Source of the DNA: Ectocarpus siliculosus
Lineage: Eukaryota; Sar; Phaeophyceae; Ectocarpales; Ectocarpaceae
Assembly: GCA_000310025.1 (NCBI GenBank)
Contig: FN649742.1
Span: forward strand, 5,624,700-5,688,699
Direction of reading: 5' to 3'
Length of the DNA stretch: 64,000 bases
Position numbers and translations under genes: made by a program. The notes below the pieces were generated by a model. The model saw only the letters and a program-made list of their open reading frames with translations. It was not told the origin of the DNA and made no database searches. Positions 12,968 to 27,000 of this stretch are shown in pieces. Each line of letters starts with the position of its first letter. Position 1 is the first letter of the stretch.

Positions 12968-15900
12968 ATGAAGGCTACGGTGATCGCGTTTGGGACGCGA
13001 GGAGATGTCCAGCCGCTTGTTCTCCTTGCTGCAGGGATGGCAGCGCAGTCCGACCTGTGGAACGCGGTCGTGTTGGTTACCCACGACGGACACCATGAGT
13101 TCGTGCGGTCTCTGCTGGGAGGCCAAGCCGTCGCTGTCGCTGCCGTGGATTCACCACCTGTCCTCTGGAAAGGTCAGCTGTTGTAGTGGCGTTGATAGAT
13201 GTTTTCGATCCCTGACCGATACGAAATCTCGCTGTTTAGACCGAAACATGCATTCAATATTTGTTTGCTGCGTCGTTCCCTCGCCCTTTCGTTGAAGGGA
13301 CGCCGGGATCCGACGCTGCCGAAACAAGGGCAAACCTCGCACAGCAGAACGGCTGCATCGAGGCATGTCGGGGAGCAAACCTGGTCATCTTCAATATGTT
13401 CGCCCTTGAAGGATATCACGTCAGCGAAGCACTTCGTGTAAGCCAGACGCTTGTTGCGCAGGTAGCTCTCGACAAGCATGTACCGCTGTAGTACAATGTA
13501 TGAAGTACGTAACGTTGGCGGCTGCCCGGCTATTAGGCGGGACGGCCGCCTGGTGGTGAAATCGCCACCTGCCCATCAGGCGAGACGACAATCGGGAGAT
13601 ATTGTCTCGGACAAAATACATCACATGTATTGTAGGTCCAAGGTCACGTAAATACATGTATTCGTGTGAAAGACCGAATTGACAAGATGCAGCGGGGTCC
13701 TACTGCTGTAACATCTCGCTCGTCGTTCCTAGCCGCCGCAGTTGCTCCGAGGAAGAGGAAGGGTGCCTGTGTCCACTTAGGACGCAAAGGCAACATCAAG
13801 ATGTGGATAACGCGTAGCCCTCTTGAACAAGCTTGGCGAGGATGGAACCACCGGTCGAGCGGAAAACCATCGAAAGCTACGTTAGCCAACCCCCCGTTCG
13901 CGTTACGATGGCAACCATAGTATGACGTGCTGCTGACTGACCGCCACCACAGGCACCTTATTTTCGACTGTCGTTGCCCATGCACCGTACTCCCTCCTAC
14001 GTACGTTGTACGCTTCACAATCCCCATGCAGATCCCCAGCGCTGTGTGCCACCCTTACTTGATGACGGCTTCGCCTATGCCGAGCTCCTTCCCGAAGAGG
14101 CTGAGGAGGACCTATCCCCGCCTGTATCGCGGTCTTACCCGAGTCCCAAACAAACCAAGGTTAGCGCACAAAGAAGATTGCGAAGGTGCTGCTACCGCTC
14201 CCACTAGCAGCAGCGAGGAGCAAAGTGAGCTGAGCCAGGCAGCTGAAACAAAAAGGGTGCGTTTGGAGACCGCTTGGGACCACGTGGAGCATTGGATGTG
14301 GCCATTGTTCACGAACAGGTGGGCCACTTTCCGGGAACGCTTAGGGCTTGACCCTTGCCCTCTGCAAGAGAGCCTAGAGGCGCAACCTTCGGAGCCACGG
14401 AGAGAGGGCTTAGCGGTAGCCGACAACGGTTGCCTGAGTTCCTTGAGGACGATCGACTCGACAGAACTGCCGTTGGTACTGTACCTTTTCTCGCCCCTCG
14501 TAGTGGATGCGTCACCTTATTGGCCCGAGAGCGTACGGGTCTGTGGATATCTGTTCCCTTCACCAGCTTCAAGAACGCACCCAAAGGGCCGCCGGGCAGG
14601 GCTACGAAATCCTGGCCACGAACAAGAACCGATCCAATCCTCGACCGAGCGGCAGCTCGATCCAACGGCTGCCTTCGGTTCCAACGAGCACGTTCCCGAA
14701 AGTGAAAACAGCAATGCCGCATTGGAGGAACGCCTGGGCATTCCGCCAAGCGTAGAGGAATTTTTGTCCGTGCGCGAGGACCGGCCGATATACGTTGGTT
14801 TCGGTTCGATGTGGGGTATGTGTGTGCCGGGGTATCGACTAGCCTTCGCCCTTCGAGTGCTGCTGCTCGGGGTGAGGCAGGCAGGCGGGAGGTGCCTGGT
14901 AAATTTGCCCCACCTCCCCACGGTTGAGAAAAAGGAACCCTTCGATGGCGCAGGGGGGCCGAGCAAGCGTCAGCTTGGGGAGCTCGAATCCGCCACCGAC
15001 TTGCTTGGTGAGTTCGCGGCGTCTGCAGGTCGAGATAATCTCCTGGTGAGTACACGAGACTTAAGGCTAATGTCATGCGGCGAACGAAAGATAAACGAAC
15101 GCGTAGCACCCAGCTGCTAGCGCGTTTTGCCGGCAATTTGTCGTCGCTGGAGACGATGAACCCGAGATAAATACGGCATTTACCCCTTCGGGTCTTCCTC
15201 GAATTGCACCATATTTTGGTCGGCTCCATATTTTGGTGTTCCTGGGGGAGGTTGTGGAACGCCTACTGTGTTTGACCCTTCCTACGACCGTATTGCAAAA
15301 CGGGAGTCTGTGAAGACTTTGTTCTATGCTGAACGTTCCTTGGCACCGGCTTCCCCTCGGCAAAAAATCCGAAAGTTGTGTGTACCGGCGATGCCGATAG
15401 TACGTTTACTGTGAACACGGCTGTGGGTGGGTTGAGCCTGATGATGTTGCTGCTGCTGCTACTGCTCTCTCCAGGTCCATCACGGGCCACTTGATCATAG
15501 CTGTTTTCTGTCACGATGTTCGGTGGCGATTCACCACGGAGGAAGCGGGACGACGGCCGCCGTGCTCAGGGCTGGAATTCCACATGGTGACTTTCCTTAA
15601 CACCATTCACATGTTGTCGATCACATCTGTCAGCGAACACAACATCTTACTGCATGTTCCTCCGCACGTGTTTTTAGCCCGTACTACGGTAGCAGTTGGA
15701 TAAGAAGAGTTGGCCAAAGCAGGTGAACCGACGAAACAGATAAAGTTGACAAGCAACATGAGCATCCCTGGTTAATTTGATCTTGAGGCGGTTGACTTCC
15801 TTTCACCACTTCCCCCCTCCCAACGCTGCTCGCGCTTTGCTACATTAAGTGGTCTGCCCTCAGCAACTCGATCAGTTCTTCTGGGCTGAGCGTGTGCGCT

Positions 15901-18900
15901 ACCTGGCCGTGGGCGGTGTGTTAGAGAGGTCCCTCTTCGTCGGGCGCGTACCGGCACCAACTGAACCACCTGGCCCTCTGGTTGGTAAAGCATCGGCGGC
16001 GATTTCAGCTGCGCTTACACCGCAGGTTGGTCCTAGATGCGCAGAGGCTGGATATGAATCCGAGCTCAGTGCTGTATCAGTTCGCTAACTAGCTGCCGAG
16101 AGAAGCTGGCCGGAGGGTTGGTGTAACACCTGGCTGACGGCTAAAGCAAGATATGCACGATTGGGTGGAAGGATGCGTACCCTTCTCGCGCAGACCATCA
16201 GGTCGCGTGCCAGCTCCCCAACCCCCCATTCGACAGAATGAATGGCGATCGATGATGTCCGCTGGTGTTCATATTGGGTTGCAGGTGAAGCTGCGCGCGG
16301 CGTGTATGGGAGTCAAAATACGCGCGGAGAGCGGCCTCGACAAGGCCCTTGATTCTTTGTCTCTCTTTATGAGGAAACGGTCGCCAACACCAGCCGCACA
16401 ACACCGCGAGGCAACGATTGAGTCCGCTATCACTCAACTCCACATGGCGACCCCATCGCCAACTTTAGACCATGTTTCCGCGGGAAAAGGCCAAGCAGTG
16501 GAAGAAAATCTGGGGGGGGGGACGGGCGAGATTCTTGCAGCAGTCGACAGGGTTGGTGATTCTCTCCTGAGCGGCGGCGGGAGCGTAGGGGTTGACAAAG
16601 ACGCTAACGAGGACAATATGGTGTTGCGGGAGATGCCGAACGGGTTGGCGGTGTGGTGGGGCAGTCGTGCCGAGGAGGAGGCGTTTTTCATCTATGGGGA
16701 GGTTTTCGAGGACAGGACGTACGCGAGGATGGACGTTCGGGTGCAAGACGGCGACACGGTCTGGGACGTTGGTAAGGTCCCTTGTTGTGAAGAAAGATGT
16801 CGGTGTTGTCGTTGGCTGACACGCCATGTTTTCGGATCGGTGATGGAGGTCACGTTATTTTTTTTGTCCGCCGAGGAACCCTTCGATGGCGTACGTATCT
16901 ACTGGATTGCAAGAACGTTTATATTCTTCAACCTAAGAGGGAGTAAGCAGTGTAGAGACAGTAGTGGTGTGGCTCACGGCCCATCCTAAGCTGACATTTT
17001 GTGAGTCACGTGCTGGGTTGAGATTGTGCCATCTCTTGAGTTCTTGCCTGACGTGGTCGAACCCTTGGGTCAAGATATCTTAAATCGCCACATCGCCACC
17101 CTCAATTTCGTGAGACAAGGAACTCTCTTGAACGTTTTGAGAGCACGAAATCCCCCCCTTTCCCTCTATTGCTGCTGCAGGTGCCAACGTCGGCCTAGCA
17201 AGCATCTTCTTTGAGCTGGAGACAGACACGCCCGATTCTCTTCGTATTTTCGCCTTCGAACCCCTGCCCATCAACAGGTCGGCACTGCAGCGGAATCTAT
17301 CCGAGTGAGTTCATCCACTATTAATAGGAAATGCATGGCCAGGCTATTGGGAATCACAAGCAGTTGTTTGCGTAATTGTAAAGGCATTGCACAGCATATC
17401 CTAACGGCAGTCAGCTGGCGAGGAAGCCTAAGGTGGAGAGGATTCATTCTTGTATTGGCCTGGGTTCTAGAAGAATCAGAGCCACTGATCGTGATACCTG
17501 CCAAAGGTGTGGCCGAATTCGGGTCGATTCGAAATATGAAATATGACGGTATGCTCTTCTCTCCCGATGTGTTGTGCTCTCCCGACTCTGATTGGTTTCT
17601 CCTGCCGCAGGCACTGTCCTACTGCGGTCATCCTTGAGTACGCTCTCGGCGCCAAGCACGAGGACAACGTTCTCGCGACCTTCTACCCCCACATGCCTGG
17701 AAACAGCACCCTGAGGCCCCTTGAGAAGGTACATTAGTACCATACGGATTACGAGGCCATTGTGTAACGTGGTGTGCAACACCGCTGTTTGTGATGACAC
17801 TGGAATCGTGCCATGCCGTGGCCATTAGCAGGATTGATTGTCTCAAATTGAACCAGTGTCGTTGAGGTGGCGGGCGCCACGTTGGTATGAATGCAGCACT
17901 CAATATGCTCTGGTGCGTGGTTGGTTTGTCTCGCTTGCAACAGGAACGGTTACAGGGTAAGATGGGGCGGACACCAGGAGGGAAGGCCTCATCGCGAGGG
18001 GAGACGCGCGTTGAGGCCTCAAAGGGAACGTTTTTCGACGACGCTGAGCAGGTGGCAAGATTACGCGTGGTTTTTCCAAACCCGCGATTGAGCTTTTTCG
18101 TGAACTTGGGACAGACAATGTTTTGCACGTAGTACATATGTGACCGGTCGGAATAATGGGGGTCATTTTTATCTTTCAGCTGTTGTTTCACTAGAGATGC
18201 GGTTTGATGTCGGGGTCGCCCAGTTTGGTTTCTGTGGCCGCAAATTACTCGCCCATGTTCGCTAGTGCACGTGCGCAATAGCACCGTCCTCGCTTTGCTA
18301 GAAACCAGAGCATAGTTGATGAGAGGCCGCTAAGCTGGCTGCTTTGGTTCACCGTTCGACAAGATGCCTCTGTAACGTCTGTTTTTACATGGTTTGACTT
18401 CGTTTGCGTGTCACAAGTTGAAATACAGATCGTTGCAAACGTAGACTCGTCGTCTCCCAGCTGTCGACTTATCGGCGACAAGGTGAGACATGCTGATTGT
18501 AGTGTTACATGTGATCCCTCCGGGGTGGGCTTATGAGAGCACAGTGCCATCAAGAGGCATGATGCTTAAGATATATATAAGGCAGGCAGGCAGGATCAAC
18601 CCACGGCTGGCTGCCAGCTGCGGTATGACGTTTCCCTAGCTCAACAGCCCACGCAGCTGACGTGTTGTTGATTCGAACAGCCCAGCGAACCTCGACGAAC
18701 CAAAAACAATAAATTACAAATCTGTATACTTCTACAATTTATGCACCATCTAAACCGCCGAGAGACGGATATGCTGAATATTTCCAAGTTTTTGGTGGAA
18801 ATACTTTGCTGCCGAAACCTGGTACATCAGGCATCGACTGTGTCGACTTTTTTTTTGTTGCGTTCGAGCTATCGAGGGCAATGGCCCATGACATTCGCAG

Positions 18901-20359
18901 TTGTCGAAGGAGGGGCAGTCAATGTTTAGGTTGTTCCAGCAGTTGATCGATTGCACCACCAACCGCTTCGAAAACTCCAGGCGTCGTGCAGTGTGAGGAC
19001 AGTGTCGTGGGCAATGGCCGCCCTCGGGGTGGACAAGATCGACTTGCTCAAGATCGACGTGGAGGGGGCCGAATTGGTGAGGCAGAGCGCAGCGGGATGC
19101 ACCCTCGCTTACAAGCCAACTCTCCCTCCGATTTGTAGATGTTGCTGTTTAGAGCTCGACCGAACTGTCTCGTACGTCACGGTCGATGGTGCCCTTTCAT
19201 GACGTGGCGTTGAGCTTACACAATAATCCTCTTCGCCCTCTCACTGGGTACTGGCGTTGGTCGTTTGCCTGGCCTGGACCGGCCAATACCCGCCGTTGAT
19301 TCTGCGAGTACCCTCCAATAGAGACCGCCCTTGGTTTTGAGCTTCGGTTGTGGTTTACAAGCTACCCTTAAGCTCTTTACCCGATATTGCCGTCGTGTGC
19401 CGTCGTTTGAGAAATGGTTTCTGTATCCGTACCTTGACCAGGACGTGCTACTTGGAATCGAACAACAAGATTGGCCCAAGATCAAGCAAGTGGTGGCCGA
19501 GGTACATCCTGTGGGAGACCGCGTCCCGCGGGCATGCGAGCTGCTCCGACGTCATGGATATGATGTCTCGGTACAGGTGCGTCATGTTGTTGCCGCACTC
19601 AAGAACTTGCGTTTTGCTGTACTCAATGGTTGGCCACAGCATGCGTCTGGCATCGAACAGAGAATGCCTAGTAGGCACAAGGTAGGTCTTCGCGCGCAAG
19701 AGAGCATCCTCGCGTGGTAAACAGGTGCAGGATGGCTAGCAATGCGTTTGTACAGCTGGTACATGGCATGCGATCCGATGGCCAAAACATGCTCCTCGAG
19801 GGGGCGTGTGAATGAGCTCATGTGGCATTCACCGTCACACGTTGCTCTTCCGAGCTTTGGGTCTTGTGCTCACGGCATCTAAAGAGCGGACATTTTCTCG
19901 TACTGTAGGAAGATGCGGAAATTGGACGATCGTGTGATACCGGTGGCCCACCTCTCTTTCGTTGTTCCTCTCGTCTTATTTCAGTTTCTGCACGAATTGC
20001 CCAAACGACTACCGTTTCACCGCTTGATGCGTGCAACGTTTGACGCCATCTGCTTGGACGATGCGTCGGCAATACAGGCGTTGGGACTGGATGGCACGCC
20101 GCTATCGCCGAGCCCTGGACTGAGAGCCGCTGACATGGGCAGCAAAGCACATGGGACAGCAGCGTCGTCTTCTGTGGAAAAGACGGTTGTGCAAGAACAG
20201 CGATCGGGATTGAGTCAAGGCCAATCCAAGCCCCCCGAAGACGGCAGCAGTAGGTGCGACGGTGGTCATCAGGGCGCCGGCGCCGAATGGAGTTGCGGGC
20301 GGAACAAGGAGGCATGTGATGGCGTGGTTTCCATGGTGTACGCCAAACGGTTATCGTAG
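12968..20359 (+). CDS. Fusion of UGT80/GT28-like glycosyltransferase with FkbM-type methyltransferase, 11 exons
   Basis: Exons: 12968-13172, 13298-13437, 14032-15045, 15475-15586, 15850-16025, 16285-16771, 17181-17304, 17611-17728, 18981-19076, 19442-19576, 19985-20359. All phases agree and give 993 residues. Residues 1-575 are a GT-B glycosyltransferase: the start has TRGDVQPLV, then WDHVEHWMWPLF, PIYVGFGSMW (about 420) and the donor-sugar motif IHHGGSGTTAAVLRAGIP followed by QQLDQFFWAERV. From about 660 an FkbM SAM-dependent methyltransferase follows: DVGANVG (710-716, SAM loop), FAFEPLP, FYPHMPGNSTL, LLKIDVEGAEL (about 813-824), WPKIKQVVAEVHPVGDR and a terminal MVYAKRL. Exon 6 encodes both the last glycosyltransferase helix (VKIRAESGLDKALDSL) and the methyltransferase start, so the join is not an annotation artefact between exons. 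Likely activity: transfer of a sugar to a lipid or sterol-like acceptor followed by O-methylation; acceptor unknown. No signal peptide seen. Confidence 0.85.
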
Positions 20360-21090
20360 CTGAATTTGCGCAGCAACTGGTCTTGGAAATTTGTTGTAGG
20401 TCTTGTCGGTGAACTTGTATAATTCTGTCCACAGCTACACAAGAGCCGCAATGCGTTGTGCAAAGTACGGCAGTCCCAAGGCTGGCGCATGCAGTTAGGA
20501 AATATGTTCCCATTCGACAAGCAATTGATCCCGAGTGCAATCGAAGAATCTATTGAAGCGGGCGTAAAGAAGGTTGGACCAAGAACAACAGCAACTGAAT
20601 ACACCACCATCGACCAACACGGCAAAAACATAAGAAGTGCCCCAAGATACGATCATTGCTGCCAAGGACCAGGCGAAACCCCGTTTGCAATTTTTCAAAC
20701 ATGCTCGCAGCCCTCCCCGTCAGCAGAAACACGAGTTAGTGGCGGAAGAACCGGAATACCCTTCCGTTCAGCTAACCCAACCCCATCTGCAAACCTGCAG
20801 CATAAACTCGAACGATTGCCGCCTGCGAGCGTTTATGAAATTCTGCACAACCATTCCCACGTAACGACCCCGACACGAGAGGCTGCAGCATACACTTTAC
20901 GCACAACCTCCTAAGGCACCGAGGCAAAGTGCTATAAAATACCATGCCGTAGTCAACCCCTCGGTACTGCCACAACCAGTGATTTGGAACATGCTCACTG
21001 TTGTCCGTGTAAAAAGCAGTCCACCTCCCCATTTTGAGCCACTATTTGCATCCGTTCAACCCGAGCAGTAGGGTATAGACTTGACTACAC
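20360..21090. other. Convergent intergenic region
   Basis: Lies between the 3' end of the fusion gene (plus) and the 3' end of the first LNR-PMP gene (minus). The left border of the segmental duplication is at about 20495, where the sequence becomes nearly the same as the copy starting at about 54769. Open frames here differ between the two copies by frameshifting indels, so I call none. Confidence 0.5.
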
Positions 21091-24000
21091 TCATTCCCAT
21101 GGGGCCCTCTCTCTTTCGAACGCTTCGTCATCAGAGTAGCAAGGCACCACCGGCCTTCTTTGCGATGAACGCTGGCGGAAACTCGTACCTCGCCTGGAAA
21201 CAATACCAGAAAAGTCCTCAACAGCCGAGCGGAAGGACTCGCTATCTTGTGTGAGAGCAGTTCTGACAATGCGATTGCCGTCGTGTTCGTCAAAATCGCT
21301 GCTGCTGTGTTCGACGTCGAAACCGACAGCCGCTGAAGTCACCGATCGTGGTAGCAGTGACTCAGTTGGTCGGGCTGCAGAGCAAGCCATAATGACAACC
21401 TGCACTACGACCGCCGCAACCATGGAAACGTTCATGCCCAACAGAACGCCTCCATCCAGATCTTGACTGTCACTCGTCCCACCGGTAACACGTTGCTCGA
21501 GTAGAAAGGCGACGAAAATACTGAGCAGCACGATCACGTGACCGGATCGAGAGATCCAAGCGTCCCATTTGCTGTCGTACGGAGCGAGGGCCTCAAACAA
21601 CAAGGCGAATGTGCACGCCATCACCAGTGTCACGGCTATCTGTCCCAGTTCATTGGGAAAAATGAAGACGATAACACCTGTATGCGCAACGTTTCCCGGG
21701 GGCGGGGGGCGGGTGTACTCATAGTCGTGCATGCCGTAGTTGTTCGACCATTGACCTCGCATCCCTACAAAGCCAGGAAGGAGCACGCCGGGCTCTCACC
21801 GGACCAGGCTCTCACATCACCAAGCGCGAAGGGCCGTGAGGTATTCAGCAAGTCTCATGGAGGGTGCGCTGCATCCTGCTAAGGGTGTTCGACATCTTGC
21901 GCTTACTTCCTTGCGTACGGATGACAGTTGCGTATGGCTTAATTTATTTTCTGGTGCTTGCATTTCCGTACACAGTTGTAAGCACTTTGTTATTGCCTCG
22001 AGAGTGCTTGACCGATTTACAACAACGTGGTGCGATTATCCCCTTTGCGCGGAGTGAGGGTTCTCGACTCCGCGCAACATGATCTACTCGACCACAATTC
22101 ATGGTTACCGCAAAAAAAAAGGCAATAAAAAGCGGTGACCTGGTTGCCGAGCTCACGAAGTGATCGGCTTGTTTTTACAACATCGCTGCCACGCGACGAA
22201 AACCCACCCCCGATGGCAAACACCGGGGGGGGGTGGGGTGTACTCATAGTCGTGCATGCCGTAGTCGTTAGACCATTGACCTCGCATCCCTACAAGGTCG
22301 GGACTGAGCATGCCGGGTTCTCACCGGACCAGGCGCTCACATTACCAACCGCGAAGCACCGCCCCCCCTCCCACCCGCCGCGCACAAGCATTATTCGACG
22401 AGTCGCATGGAGGGTGCGCTGCATCCTGCTCAGGGTGTTCGGTATCTTGTGCTTACTTCCTTGCGTACGGATGACAGCTGCGTATGATATTTTCTCGTGC
22501 TTTCACTTCCAGAGATACTGTTAAGCGCTGTGTAGCTGCCTCTAGGGTGCTTGACCAATTTAACACAACATGGTGCGATCATCCCCTTCGCGCAGAGTGA
22601 GGGTTCTCGACCCGCACAATAAAATCTACTCGACCACCATTATGGTTACCGCAAACAAAAAAGAGAGGCAAAAAAAAGAAGCGGTAACCTGGTTGCCGAG
22701 CTCACGAAGTGATCGGCTTGTTTTACAACGTCGTTGCCATGCGACGAAAACTCAACCACGATGGCAAACACCGGGGGGGGGGGGGGGGGTAAGTGAGACG
22801 ACAAATCGTGGTCGTAAGTATTCGAGGGGGAAGTGATGCAGTCAGCTACGCTTTGACTCACCTGTCATCAACACCCGCCGGCCGCACTCGATGATTTCGT
22901 AGTAGAAGCAACCTGGCCGGTATGGAGAGGACAAATGGACAGCAGCCTGCACACGCGACTGCTCCATGTTTGGGACAGCCGCGATCTTCAGCGCGTCACG
23001 CCCCCCAAAAAGCAGGGCTGCGTAGACGAGCGGAACGCCGATCGGGTACACGAAGATCATCAGCCCCGCGTATATCTCCATCGCCAGGTGTTTGGAAGAG
23101 TTGCAGTCTATGCGATAGTCCGCACGAAGATACGTCACTCCGTCGTCCAGCGTTTCGCAAGAGAACGTCTGGAATATGGTCGATGAAACTGGCGAATACA
23201 CCAGGAACGATACCCACAAAGCCATAGACACGTGCTTCCGGCGGACTCTATGGAGAGCCTGGTCACATGAGCGATTTCGACACCGCGCCACGATATACGT
23301 CAACCCTAGGATGGCCAAAGCCACCAGTGGCCCGACCGTGGATGTCACCACGCGGTCGTGAAAGTCAACATCGACGACGCATCCGGTGGATAGCATCCAC
23401 CCAATGTCGAAGCCTAGGAAGGCGGCCCCATCAAGGAATCGCTCGTAGACGTCAGGGAAGGACACAGTGGCGACTGAGGCGAGCTGAACACGAACAACAA
23501 GGCCGACGGGGCAAACGGGACATATTCGGAGAGCTTAAGAGAGGATACTGGGTGAGAACGCAGTTAGTTGCTCCTGAAACTATGGTGTAGGCGAACAACA
23601 GCCAATTTCACGGCGAGTTAAGGTCCGTCGCCAATTCTTGGCGCCTTCAGGATACCCGTGGGAATCAGTTGGGTTTAGTATACAGGATCCAACATGTGAC
23701 AAGGGGTTATAACGTCAAACACGGCTTCAAGAGACAGACGTACTCGACGAGGTACCACGGTTTGCGTAGGGTAGATCTTGGAACCCGCACCGCAAAAGCC
23801 ACACAAGCGAATTTGGTCGGGAAATCTGCATGGTCGTTCATGGGATATGGGACCAAGGGTCTATGCGAAAACTAAATCCGGACTCATGGGCTCCCCCGCC
23901 CTCCCCCCCCCGGGAGGGCAATTTCGATTTCTGTTTTATACAGAAATAGAAAGATGGCTTCGTTCACGAAAATATGTCATTCATCCCCCTACGCCAGAGG

Positions 24001-27000
24001 GGTTTCTATCCCGGTGCCCCTTACGTAGTTACAAGAATTTGAGTTACCCCCCCCCACCGGACCCCGATTTTCGGTCAGTAGGCCTGTATGTCTAGGACAT
24101 ATTTTCATATTTTCACATAGACCCTCAATGAGACAGAAGAACTGTAGTAAGCACTCCGATATGGCGGATCGATACGCGAACGATCTCAGCTTCGATGGGA
24201 ACGTTCGTGTCTATCGATGGGTTTACTAATGGGAGCCGTTCTGGCAAGGCCGTATACCAGAGACCAAACTGCAGTGCGTTGGGCTCTGGTCGGCGTCAAT
24301 GTACTCGCCAATGCTGCCACACAACCACAAATAGTGTCCCACAATGGGGCGCTCTTCGGTTTGTCAGTATTTTTGGGGGTGAGTACAACTACGAGCCGCC
24401 GGGGGGTGGGGTGGGGTGGGGTGGGGTCGATCGGTGTGAACATTACAGGATGCAGGTCCCCCGAAACACTTCTTACCTCGTTCAAGATCTGCCAAACAAC
24501 GATCATGATTTTGAGTGACTGAAGTGGAAGAAGCCGCTTCAACCGATGCCATGGTCCCGCCGAGGGAGCGTCGCGCTTGCGCTCCCTCGACACCATGTAC
24601 ACCAGAAATATCAGCCCCAGTATCACCATAGTTGGCAACGCCACCAGCGCCACTACGGTTGCCTTGCCATCCGAGCAATTGCTGCATGTGAATGACAGCG
24701 ATTCGGCGAACCCATCGCTGCACACCGCACAGTCTGATACACACGGTAGGACAAACAAGGAAAAGAGCTATTGGTTCATCGACCCCAGCCCAACGCTAAC
24801 AAACGCAGTGGGCACACGGGAGCATTGCATGCACCGCGAAGCACAAGGCTGGGAAGGTCGCCAGTACCTCTCTCACGCGTATAGCTCACACTCTCCACGA
24901 TATCAGCTAATAATCTGCCTGCGTCGGAGAAAATCTAACTCGCAGTGTACGGGCCAAACTACCACACCGTCGTGACGTACATGGACCCTCGTAGCCCTCA
25001 GCGCAGTAGTCAGCAGCCCCGGTTTCTCCGCCCAAGCAAGCGTCCGAGTTGTGGCAGGCCAGAATAATGATGGTGGAAGGTGTGGCACGCCAGTAGCCAG
25101 GGTCGATCGAGAGAGTTTCGATGGTGTTGCCAGTGCTCTGGGTGTGATCAGGCGTGATTGTGCACGTGGGGACTTCGCTGCTGTCCGCAACGCCGCAATC
25201 GCTGCATTCTTCACATCCGGAACAAACGTCCGAGTATCGATGGCCCTGAGATTTTCACGCGAGCATTGCATGGATGGAACAAACGGCAAACGTGATACAC
25301 TGTGTAAAAATTATCTCTGCAGGAGGACCACACCAAAATTTCGTGAGCGTACAGCCCTACGTCGTGTGTCGAATAAGCTCAACTCGACAACTTTGCGAGT
25401 ACTAGGGTTCACGGTTGGCTTGGCAGAAGGCATCGCTCTGCCTAAGCCAACCTTTCCATACCACCCAATCGAACGCAGTCTTCGAAATGACCGATCTCAC
25501 CATACCTTCATCACGGTTGGAGGTTACACACTTGCAGACATTCGGCGTGGGTCGTCTCACTGTACTTCGTGCGGTGGCACCAACATAGGCACAGCAACAA
25601 CAATCTAGGGGCGGGCCGGTGTTTCGTGCACGGTCACAACGAGTGGCATAGCCTTGTGGATCAGAACCTCGACAAGCAACTATATATGAACGTAAACGTC
25701 GATCAGATCCTGGCCGTGTAATGAACTTTCGTTTGGTGCTGGCTTGTTGGTGTCCTCCCATCACCCAGATCGGGAGGGATTGGTACTGCCTTCAGATGTT
25801 GCTATTCCGGCATCCTTCGTTTTGTGTTTTGGTAGCCTCTAGAAGCGCTCAACAAGTGCTTTCATCGACTGTCCTGTTTGCGTAGTACCGACCGAGTGCA
25901 AAGGGAACGGTGAACGGTAACCACGTCGGACATTTGTGGAAAAGGCACACACAACAAATACAGCTAGCCGCAGAGCCGGAGGGTATCCATCTCATTTTAC
26001 CACAAGTAACAAGAACTTACATCGACGAAGTCCAGGAAAAATCCTGAAGGGCAGACAGCATCGTTGTCGGCGAATGTACAGGCCTCTATGCCCTCCATGA
26101 AGCCCAAGTTTTGTATCGCTGGTCCTCCTTGCTCGTCTGCATGGTTGTTCATGAACAGGCAGTTCGAGACCGACACTGAGCCAGCGAACCTCGCGGCACC
26201 CCCTTGACTCGCCGTGTTGCCCAAGAACGTGGAATTCGCCACCAAATCCTTTCCAGCAGCGCTCTCCATCGCCCCCCCCGAGGCCGTCGCCCAGTTCCCT
26301 GTGAAATTACAGCCAGTGAACGTCACCGGAAACTCGTCTCCGGTAGCCAATATGGTCGTCCCCGATCCCGTGGAGCGCACAGCCCCCCCGATCTGCGCCG
26401 AGTTTGAATCGAAACGAATTCCGCTAAAGGTCGGGCCTTCCCCAACGCCTGTGAGACAGACGGCCCCGCCCGCGGATTCAGCAACATTTTGCAGGAACTG
26501 TGTACCGTCAGATGCGAAGGAAAGGGATACTGATCCGCTGATCATCAGCGCTCCACCACAGTTTTGGCACGAGTTGTTGAAGAACGAGGTGGCGCCGTCG
26601 ATCGAAATGACGCTTTCGGTCGCGTCTGTGACGCTGTTCAAGGCCGATACCACGGCGCCCCCGTTCACGTCGGCGTGGTTATTCGAGAAGTCCGTCCGTC
26701 CGGTCATATTTACCTCCGCGCCCTCCCCTACAAACAGACCGCCACCAGATCCAGATACAAAGTTTCCTTCGAAAGTCGTCTCTCCACTCCACGCTATGGG
26801 ACAGGAGGTACCACTGACATGAACCGCACCGCCATTCCTCGCGCTGTTTCCCTCAAACCTGGTGTCCCCAGTCCAAACAACAGACGAGATATCTGTTACA
26901 TAAAGAGCGCCCCCGTCCTCGCTAGCATTGTTCCCCACGAAGGCTGTCGAATTGGACCAGGAAGCACTCGAGTACCACTCCAAGCAAAGAACGCCACCGC

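Noticed and set aside
20456-20914. Plus-strand frame at the left edge of duplication copy A, partly shared with copy B
   Set aside because: The frame is broken in copy B by several indels and has no domain.
25402-25764. Cys-rich open frame (minus) in the intron between PMP exons 3 and 4, a possible extra exon
   Set aside because: No acceptor fits the phase left by the upstream exon, and joining without it is in phase. The matching region of copy B has a 1-nt indel that breaks the frame.
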